Source: JACVRM01 sp963817375 (GTDB lineage Bacteria > Actinomycetota > Thermoleophilia > Gaiellales > Gaiellaceae). From it: DNA of 64,000 nucleotides. A program made the translations under genes and the position numbers. The notes beneath the pieces were generated by a model, which saw nothing but the letters and a program-made list of their open reading frames with translations, searched no databases and was not told where the DNA came from. Below are positions 24,196 to 31,038 of this stretch, one piece after another (within the stretch, counting starts at the first letter, position 1; the number at the start of each line of letters is the position of its first letter). Location: positions 124,001-188,000 of the forward strand of contig CAWFOB010000007.1 of assembly GCA_963817375.1 (NCBI GenBank), given 5' to 3'.

Positions 24196-26572
24196 GTTTC
24201 CCCACCGTTGAAAAGACCGCACCGCTCACCGCGGAGGAGCTCCGCCTGATCGACGGCTACTGGCGGGCCGCGAACTACCTCTCCGTCGGGCAGATCTACC
24301 TGCTCACGAACCCACTGCTGCACGAGCCGATCGTGCCGGAGCAGGTGAAGCCCCGCCTGCTCGGCCACTTCGGGACGACGCCCGGCCTCAACCTGGTCTA
24401 CGCACACATGAACCGCGCCATCGTGCAGCGCGACCTGAACGCGATCTATGTCGCCGGCCCCGGCCACGGCGGGCCTGGGCTGGTCGCGAACGCGTACCTC
24501 GAGGGCACCTACAGCGAGGTCTACCCGCACGTGACGGAGGACGGGGCGGGCATGCGCGAGCTCTTCCGGCAGTTCTCGTTCCCCGGCGGCATCCCGAGCC
24601 ACGTCGCGCCCGAGACTCCGGGGTCGATCCACGAGGGCGGTGAGCTCGGCTACGCGCTCACGCATGCATTCGGGGCCGCGTTCGACGATCCCGACCTCGT
24701 GGTCTGCTGCGTCGTCGGCGACGGCGAGGCGGAGACGGGCCCGCTCGCGACGAGCTGGCACGGCAACAAGTTCCTGAATCCGCGCCGCGACGGCGCCGTC
24801 CTACCGGTGCTGCACCTGAACGGCTGGAAGATCGCCAACCCGACCGTGCTCGCGCGCATCCCCGAGGAGGAGCTGATCTCCTTGATGGAGGGCTACGGCT
24901 GGCGGCCGCTCGTCGTCGAGGGCGACGAGCCGGAGGCGGTGCACCAGCTGTTCGCGGCCGCGCTCGACGAGGCGCTCGACGAGATCGCCGCGATCCAGCG
25001 GCGCGCACGCTCCGACGGCGACCTGGCCCGGCCGCGCTGGCCGATGATCGTGCTGCGCACGCCGAAGGGCTGGACCGGCCCGCACGAGGTCGACGGCGTC
25101 CAGGTCGAGGGCACGTGGCGCTCGCACCAGGTGCCGATGACCGACGTCCGCACCAACGCCGGACCACCTGCGGGTGCTCGAGGAGTGGATGCGGAGCTAC
25201 CGGCCCGAGGAGCTGTTCGACGAGAACGGCACGCTCGTGCCGGAGCTGCGGGCGCTGCCGCCGCGCGGCGAGCGGCGGATGAGCGCGAACCCGGTCACGA
25301 ACGGCGGCTCCGTGCTGCGCGACCTCGTCCTGCCGGACTTCCGTGCCTACGCCGTCGACGTCGAGTCCCCCGGCGCGACGACGAGCGAGGCGACACGGGT
25401 GCTCGGGTCGTTCCTCCGCGACGTGATGGCGCGGAACGGGCGAGACCTTCCGGCTCTTCGGCCCCGACGAGACGGCCTCGAACCGGCTCGACGCGGTGTA
25501 CGAGGCGACGGACAAGACCTGGGAGGCCGAGACCCTGCCCGTCGACGAGCACCTTTCGCCGGACGGCCGAGTGATGGAGATCCTCTCCGAGCACACGTGC
25601 CAGGGCTGGCTCGAGGGCTATCTGCTGACCGGCCGGCACGGGCTCTTCAACTGCTACGAGGCCTTCATCCACCTCGTCGACTCGATGTTCAACCAGCATG
25701 CGAAGTGGCTGAAGGTGACGAGGGGGATCCCGTGGCGGCGGCCGATCGCGTCGCTCAACTACCTGCTCACCTCGCACGTGTGGCGCCAGGATCACAACGG
25801 GTTCTCGCACCAGGACCCGGGGTTCATCGACCACGTGATCAACAAGAAGGCGGAGATCATCCGCGTGTACCTGCCGCCGGACGCGAACTGCCTGCTCTCG
25901 GTCGCCGACCACTGCCTGCGCTCGCGCCACTACGTGAACGTGATCGTCGCGGGGAAGCAGCCGTCGCTGGACTACCTCCCGATGGACGAGGCGATCGTCC
26001 ACTGCACGCGCGGGATCGGCATCTGGGACTGGGCCTCGAACGACGAGGGCGGCGACCCCGACGTCGTCATGGGGTGCGCCGGCGACATCCCGACGCTCGA
26101 GACGCTCGCGGCCGTCGCTCTCGTCCGGCAGCACCTGCCCGACCTCAAGGTGCGCGTCGTCAACGTGGTCGACCTCATGCGGCTGCAGCCGGACTCCGAG
26201 CACCCGCACGGGCTGTCCGACAGCGCGTTCGACGCCCTCTTCACCGCCGAACGGCCGGTGATCTTCGCCTACCACGGCTACCCGTGGCTCATCCACCGCC
26301 TCACCTACCGGCGGACGAACCACCGGAACATCCACGTACGCGGCTACAAGGAGGAAGGGACGACGACCACGCCGTTCGACATGGTCATGCTGAACGACAT
26401 GGACCGGTTCCACCTCGTCATGGACGTCATCGACCGCGTCCCGTCGCTCGGCGAGCGGGCCGCGCACCTGCGCCAGGAGATGGTCGACCGGCGGCTGCGC
26501 GCCCGCGCCTACACGCGCGAGGTCGGAGACGACATGGAGGACGTGCGCGATTGGAAGTGGCCTTCGGGCTAG
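24192..26572 (+). CDS. xfp: Phosphoketolase (xylulose-5-P/fructose-6-P), with two frame shifts
   Basis: Full-length homology runs through three frames. Frame one (to about 25160): YWRAANYLSVGQIYL, GPGHGGPGLVAN, the TPP motif GDGEAETGPLA and HLNGWKIANPT. Frame two (about 25163-25443): LEEWMRSYRPEELFDENG to FLRDVMARNG. Frame three (from about 25446): DKTWEAETLP, HTCQGWLEGYLLTGRHG, FSHQDPGFIDHV, YLPPDANCLL, FAYHGYPWLIHRL, GTTTTPFDM. Removing one base near 25163 and one near 25445 gives an uninterrupted 792-aa protein, normal for the family. Reaction: sugar phosphate plus phosphate to acetyl phosphate and an aldose phosphate. Insertion errors are the simplest cause; true inactivation cannot be excluded. 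Confidence 0.87.
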
Positions 26573-27033
26573 CCGTCGAGCGGCAGTGCGATGCCGGGTT
26601 GCTCGAGCGCGCCGCCGAAGTCCTCGTCGGTGCCCCATGTGCGCCAGGCGCCGGGCGTGAACACGATTGTGACGTCGTCGTGGGCTCGGATCGCCTCGCC
26701 GACGTCCGGGTGCGTCAGTCCGGCGGGGGAGAGGTACTTGGCCCAGACGCGCTCGTTGTTTGCGCGCGCTTCGGCGCCGCGGCTGACCCGCACCGTGCCG
26801 GTGGCCGCGGCCCCACGGAGCGCGCCCGGCCCGTGCGTGTCGATCAGGAGGCTCGCACGTGGCCGCTCGGCGGCGTTCTGCGCCTTGTGCGTTCGGCCGC
26901 CGGTGGCGATCAGGATCTCGTTGCCGTCGCGCAGGAACCAGACGGCCGACAGGTATGCCGAGCCGTCCGGTTCCGTGGTAGCGAGCGTGGCGATCAGGCG
27001 CGCATCGAGCAGCGACGCGAGCCGATCCTCCAC
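26569..27033 (-). CDS. Pyridoxamine 5'-phosphate oxidase-fold protein (flavin/F420-type)
   Basis: 154 aa. LLDARLIATLATTEPDGSAYLSAVWFLRDGNEILIATGGRTHKAQNAAERPRASLLID is the split-barrel PNPOx-like fold in its usual order. Related actinobacterial proteins bind FMN or F420; the cofactor here is not determinable. The start is GTG 27033, sharing one base with the stop of the Clp-N gene. Its 3' end overlaps the phosphoketolase 3' end by 4 nt. Confidence 0.78.
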   Translation of the reverse strand: MEDRLASLLDARLIATLATTEPDGSAYLSAVWFLRDGNEILIATGGRTHKAQNAAERPRASLLIDTHGPGALRGAAATGTVRVSRGAEARANNERVWAKYLSPAGLTHPDVGEAIRAHDDVTIVFTPGAWRTWGTDEDFGGALEQPGIALPLDG

Positions 27034-27719
27034 TAGCGGCCCAGCACCTTCTCGACCGCCTCACGGACCTTCGCCTCGTCGGCGCCGGCTGCGGTGAGGA
27101 GCTCGGCCGCGAGGCCGTCCTCGACGCCGGCCAGGCCGACGAGCAGATCCTCCGTGCCGACCCAGCGGGCGTTGCGGTCCTTGGCGGCGTCGACGGCGAG
27201 CTGAAAAGCCTTCTTGGTCTTCGGCGTCATCGGCATGCCGCGGCGGCGGCCGGGGGTTGCCTCCGAGGCCTCGACCTTGGCGCGGATGTCGTCGTACCGG
27301 ACGCCGAGCGAACCGAGCGCCGCGGCCGCGCCGCCGCCCTCGGTCTTGATCAGGCCGAGCAGCAGGTGCTCCGTGCCGATGTAGCCGTGCCCGAGCGCCT
27401 CGGACTCGGCGTGCGCCTGCTCGACGGCTGCGCGCGCGTAGCGCGTGAAGCGCCCGAACGGCCGGCCGCCGCGACGCCGGTAGAACACGTCCTTCGGCCC
27501 GCGTGCGTCCTCGGGCCCGGCGTCCACGATCTGGTGGACGCGCTGATGCGAGAGGCCGAGCTCCTCGGCGATCTCGCGCATCGATCCGCCCTCCGCATGG
27601 AGCCGGCGGATCACGTGCTGGTAGTCGACGCGGGCGCGTTCGACCTCGTGCTGCAGGTCGAGGAGGCGCTCGCGGACGGTCTTGGCTTCGCCCAAGAGCT
27701 GTTCATCGAGTGTCATCAT
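27033..27719 (-). CDS. HTH plus double Clp-N domain protein
   Basis: 228 aa. A predicted coiled segment (residues 8-35) is followed by a helix-turn-helix (GGSMREIAEELGLSHQRVHQIVD, about 43-65) and then two Clp repeat motifs (FTRYARAAVEQAHAESEALGHGYIGTEHLLLGLI and KTKKAFQLAVDAAKDRNARWVGTEDLLVGLAGV). There is no AAA module, so it is not a chaperone ATPase. The mix suggests a transcription factor that uses the Clp-N fold as sensor. The twin palindromes just upstream suit autoregulation. ATG 27719 has a TACGCT box 7 nt upstream. Confidence 0.83.
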   Translation of the reverse strand: MMTLDEQLLGEAKTVRERLLDLQHEVERARVDYQHVIRRLHAEGGSMREIAEELGLSHQRVHQIVDAGPEDARGPKDVFYRRRGGRPFGRFTRYARAAVEQAHAESEALGHGYIGTEHLLLGLIKTEGGGAAAALGSLGVRYDDIRAKVEASEATPGRRRGMPMTPKTKKAFQLAVDAAKDRNARWVGTEDLLVGLAGVEDGLAAELLTAAGADEAKVREAVEKVLGR

Positions 27720-27722
27720 GTC

Positions 27723-27766
27723 GTCTAGCGTACTAGACAGATAGCCGTTTGTCTAGTCCAGTAGAC
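27723..27766 (-). promoter_or_regulatory. Twin palindromic operator overlapping the Clp-N gene promoter
   Basis: GTCTAG-N4-CTAGAC (27723-27738, perfect) and GTCTAG-N4-GTAGAC (27751-27766, one mismatch) lie 28 bp apart centre to centre. On the minus strand TAGACA, 17 bp, TACGCT form a candidate -35/-10 that coincides with the palindromes. The second site overlaps the purE stop. Likely target: the HTH protein itself. Confidence 0.6.
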
Positions 27767-28166
27767 GGAGGATCCTCGCCGCCAGAACGGCCGCGTTCTT
27801 CGAGTTGTCGACGCCCACGCAGGCGACCGGGACGCCGGGCGGCATCTGGGCGATCGCGAGCAGCGCGTCGAGCCCGTCCAGCACCGACTTCGAGGAGCGC
27901 AGCGGCACGCCGATCACAGGCAGCTCCGTGTGCGCCGCCACCACGCCGGGCAGCGCGGCGGCGAGCCCGGCCCCGGTGATCAGCACGCGGATGCCGCGGT
28001 CGGCCGCCGAGGTCGCGTAGTCGGCGACCTCGCGCGGGTTGCGGTGCGCGGACAGCACGTTGAACTCCCACGAGATGCCGCGCTCGTCCAGCTCCTTCGT
28101 TGCCGCTTCCATCGCCGCGCGGTCGGACTCGGAGCCGACGAGGATCCCGACGAGCGGCTCAGGCAA
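27753..28166 (-). CDS. purE: N5-carboxyaminoimidazole ribonucleotide mutase
   Basis: 137 aa, shorter than the usual 160 or so but with the core whole: GILVGSESDRAAMEAA, VLSAHRNPREVADYA, ITGAGLAAALPGVVAAHTELPVIGVP, and ILVAQ-like LLAIAQMPPGVPVACVGV. It catalyses the CAIR-forming step of purine synthesis. The start appears to be TTG 28166, 8 nt inside purD; no ATG or GTG is available before the first strand. It is the second gene of a purD-purE pair. purK is not in view. Confidence 0.86.
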   Translation of the reverse strand: MPEPLVGILVGSESDRAAMEAATKELDERGISWEFNVLSAHRNPREVADYATSAADRGIRVLITGAGLAAALPGVVAAHTELPVIGVPLRSSKSVLDGLDALLAIAQMPPGVPVACVGVDNSKNAAVLAARILRLLD

Positions 28167-29334
28167 CGGCGTGCACCGGCGCGGCGATGTCGTGGCGGAA
28201 GCGGCACCCGTCGAAGTGGATCCGCCCTGCGGAGGCGTACGCCTGGTCGCGCGCGGCCCCGATCGTCGGGCCGACGCCCGTGACCGCGAGGATGCGGCCG
28301 CCCGCGGTGACGAGCCGGCCGTCGCGCTCGGCGGTGCCCGCGTGGAAGACGAGCGCGCCGGCGTCCGCGACGCCGTCGATCGGCGTCCCGCTGTCGCCGC
28401 TCGCCGGGTAGTCGCGGCCGGCGAGCACGACCGTGACGGCGGCATCGTCGCCTACGGCAAGGGCCGTGCCGGCCAGCTCGCCGTGCGCCGTCGCGGCGAG
28501 GGCCGCCAGCAGGTCGCCCTCGAGCCGCGGAAGCAGGGCCTGCGTCTCGGGGTCGCCGAAGCGGCAGTTGAACTCGAGCACGCGCGGCCCGTCGGGCGTG
28601 AGCATCAGCCCCGCGTAGAGCAGCCCGGTGAACGGCGCGCCGCGGCGGGCGAGCTCGGCCGCCACCGGACGATGCACGGCGTCCACGAGCGCGTCGAGCT
28701 CCGGCACGCCCGGCACCGGCGAGTAGGCGCCCATGCCGCCCGTGTTCGGGCCCGTGTCGCCGTCGCCGATCCGCTTGTAGTCGCGCGCGGAGGCGAGCGG
28801 CAGCACCTCCTCGCCTGCCACGAGCGCGAAGACCGAGAGCTCGTCGCCCTCGAGCAGCTCCTCCACGAACGCATCCGGGCCGGCAGCGGCCAGCGCCTCA
28901 CGCAGCTCCTCGTCGGTCGTGCAGACGTGCACGCCCTTGCCCGCGGCGAGGCCGTCCTCCTTCACGACGGCGGGCGGCCGCGGGTCGTCGACCAGGTTCG
29001 CGCAGGGCACGCCGGCAGCGTCCATGACCTCCTTGGCGAAGCGCTTCGAGCCCTCGATCTGCGCAGCGGCGCGGGCCGGGCCGAACACGGCGATCCCGGC
29101 CGCGCGCAGCTCGTCCGCGAGCCCCGCGACGAGCGGCGCCTCCGGCCCGACGACGACGAGGTCGGGCGCGAGCCGCCGCGCGAGCGCCGGAACATCGTCG
29201 TCGTGGCACGTCGCCAGCTCAGCGATCCCGGGGTTCCCCGGCGCTGCGTGCAGCTCGGTGAGGAGCGGGCTGGATGCCAGCTTCCAGGCGAGCGCGTGCT
29301 CGCGACCCCCGCTGCCGACGAGCAGCACCCTCAC
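28159..29334 (-). CDS. purD: Phosphoribosylamine-glycine ligase
   Basis: 391 aa, slightly shorter than the usual 420. VLLVGSGGREHALAWKL, GPEAPLVAGLADEL, FGPARAAAQIEGSKRFAK, VVKEDGLAAGKGV, DYKRIGDGDTGPNTGGMGAYSP and EFNCRFGDPETQALLP are canonical ATP-grasp GARS motifs. It joins glycine to phosphoribosylamine in purine synthesis. GTG 29334 is preceded 8 nt upstream by TACAGT, a likely -10 box with a nearly leaderless start. Overlaps purE by 8 nt. Confidence 0.93.
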   Translation of the reverse strand: MRVLLVGSGGREHALAWKLASSPLLTELHAAPGNPGIAELATCHDDDVPALARRLAPDLVVVGPEAPLVAGLADELRAAGIAVFGPARAAAQIEGSKRFAKEVMDAAGVPCANLVDDPRPPAVVKEDGLAAGKGVHVCTTDEELREALAAAGPDAFVEELLEGDELSVFALVAGEEVLPLASARDYKRIGDGDTGPNTGGMGAYSPVPGVPELDALVDAVHRPVAAELARRGAPFTGLLYAGLMLTPDGPRVLEFNCRFGDPETQALLPRLEGDLLAALAATAHGELAGTALAVGDDAAVTVVLAGRDYPASGDSGTPIDGVADAGALVFHAGTAERDGRLVTAGGRILAVTGVGPTIGAARDQAYASAGRIHFDGCRFRHDIAAPVHAVA

Positions 29335-29398
29335 GGGCCGGGACTGTACTCGGGCGGCCCGACGGCTGGGCGGGGTGGCGATCGTTCATGATGTCGCC

Positions 29399-29728
29399 GT
29401 GCAGTTCGAGCCCGGCCTTGACCGTCACGAGTGGGAGAGCCAGTGGGCGCAGCTCGAGGAGGACATGCGCACCTCCCCCGAGGAGACGCTCCCGGAGCTC
29501 GCCGACCTGATCGAGCACGTGCTCGGGGAGGCCGGCTACGACCTGTCTGACCCGGTCGCACGCGAGGGCGAGGAGCGCGAGGTGGTCGCCGAGTTCACTG
29601 CGGCCCGCGAGATCGCCGACCAGGTCGACAGAGGCGACGACGTCGACCCGGGCGACGTGGCGTCGGCCATCAACGGGCTGGTCGCCCTGCACGACTTCCT
29701 GTCGTCGAGCGACGCGCGCAATCTTTAG
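29399..29728 (+). CDS. Hypothetical acidic protein, 109 aa
   Basis: 109 aa, strongly acidic and helical (WESQWAQLEEDMRTSPEETLPELADLIEHVL, EREVVAEFTAAREIADQVDRGDDVDPGD). No family recognised. GTG 29399 was chosen because a CATGAT box lies 6 nt upstream and the acidic sequence begins there; GTG 29375 is an alternative. It overlaps the purA stop by 4 nt in convergent orientation. Confidence 0.62.
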   Translation: MQFEPGLDRHEWESQWAQLEEDMRTSPEETLPELADLIEHVLGEAGYDLSDPVAREGEEREVVAEFTAAREIADQVDRGDDVDPGDVASAINGLVALHDFLSSSDARNL

Positions 29729-30996
29729 CGGGCGAGCGCCTGCTCGCGCTCGCGCCCGGTGCCGATCCAGGTGACCGGCACCTCGAGCTCTCGTTCGACG
29801 AAGTCCACGTAGCGGCGGGCCGCGTCCGGCAGGTCGTCGGCCGCTCCCACGTCGCCGAGCTCGGAGCGCCAGCCGTCGACGACCTCGTAGACCGGCTCGG
29901 CGTGATGGAAGTCGCTCTGATGCGCGGGGAACTCGCGCGTCTCGGTCCCGTCGGGCAGGCGGTAGTGCGTGCAGATCGGGATGCGGTCGAAGGCCGACAG
30001 GACGTCGAGCTTCGTCAGCGCCAGTGAGGTGAAGCCGTTCAGCCGGGCGGCGTAGCGCAGACCGACCAGGTCGAGCCAGCCGCAACGCCGCGTGCGGCCC
30101 GTGACGGTGCCGTACTCGCCGCCCAGCTCGCGCACGCGCTCCTGGTCCGGCCCCTCGATCTCCGTCGGGAACGGTCCCTCGCCGACACGCGTCACATAGG
30201 CCTTGGCGACGCCGACGACCGCGTCGATCCGGTTCGGCCCGATGCCGATGCCCGTGGCGGCGGCGGCGGCGACCGGGTTGGACGAGGTCACGAAGGGGTA
30301 CGTGCCGTGGTCGAGGTCGAGCAGCGTGCCCTGGGCGCCCTCGAAGAGCACCGCCTGGCCGTCGCGCAGCGCCTCGTGGACGAGCAGCGACGTGTCGGCG
30401 ATGTGCGCGCGCAGCCGCGGCGCCCAGCGCTCGGCGCGGCCGGCGACGTCGTCGAGGTCGAGCGGCTCCGCGCCGTAGATGCGCTCGAGCCACAGGTTCT
30501 TCTCGGCGAGCGCCACCTCGATCTTCTGGCGCAGGATCTTCGCGTCGAACAGGTCCTGGACGCGGATGCCGAGCCGCGACGCCTTGTCGGCGTAGGCCGG
30601 GCCGATGCCGCGGCGCGTCGTGCCGATCTGGAGCCGCCCGAGCCGGCGCTCGCTGGCGCCGTCGATGGCGACGTGCCACGGCATGATCACGTGCGCGTTG
30701 CCGGAGATCCGCACGCGCTCGGTCGAGAGCCCACGCGCCTCGGCGTCGTCGAGCTCCGCGATGAAGACGTCCGGGTCGATCACGCAGCCGGCGCCGAGCA
30801 CGCACTCCTTGCCCCAGAGGATCCCCGAGGGCATGTGCCGGAACTTGTACGTCTCGCCGTCGACGACGATCGTGTGCCCGGCGTTCGGCCCGCCCTGGTA
30901 GCGGCAGACGACGTCGGAGTCACGGGCGAGCAGGTCGACGATCTTGCCCTTCCCCTCGTCGCCCCACTGCGCCCCCACGATCACGGTCGCAGGCAC
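29725..30996 (-). CDS. purA: Adenylosuccinate synthetase
   Basis: 423 aa. VIVGAQWGDEGKGKIVD is the GTP-binding P-loop with the catalytic Asp, GGPNAGHTIV has the catalytic His, and TTRRGIGPAYADKASR, FEGAQGTLLDLDHGTYPFVTSS and the C-terminal GTGRERE are all as expected. It joins aspartate to IMP with GTP. GTG 30996 has GACTCT exactly 6 nt before it. Same strand as dnaB but separated by 42 nt. Confidence 0.95.
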   Translation of the reverse strand: MPATVIVGAQWGDEGKGKIVDLLARDSDVVCRYQGGPNAGHTIVVDGETYKFRHMPSGILWGKECVLGAGCVIDPDVFIAELDDAEARGLSTERVRISGNAHVIMPWHVAIDGASERRLGRLQIGTTRRGIGPAYADKASRLGIRVQDLFDAKILRQKIEVALAEKNLWLERIYGAEPLDLDDVAGRAERWAPRLRAHIADTSLLVHEALRDGQAVLFEGAQGTLLDLDHGTYPFVTSSNPVAAAAATGIGIGPNRIDAVVGVAKAYVTRVGEGPFPTEIEGPDQERVRELGGEYGTVTGRTRRCGWLDLVGLRYAARLNGFTSLALTKLDVLSAFDRIPICTHYRLPDGTETREFPAHQSDFHHAEPVYEVVDGWRSELGDVGAADDLPDAARRYVDFVERELEVPVTWIGTGREREQALAR

Positions 30997-31038
30997 AGCC
31001 GGAGAGTCTGCCCGAACGGGTGGTCGGCCGCCTAGGGC

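Noticed and set aside
25150..25460. Programmed ribosomal frameshifting in phosphoketolase
   Set aside because: No slippery heptamer or downstream structure is evident, two shifts would be needed, and similar indels occur in unrelated genes in the window.
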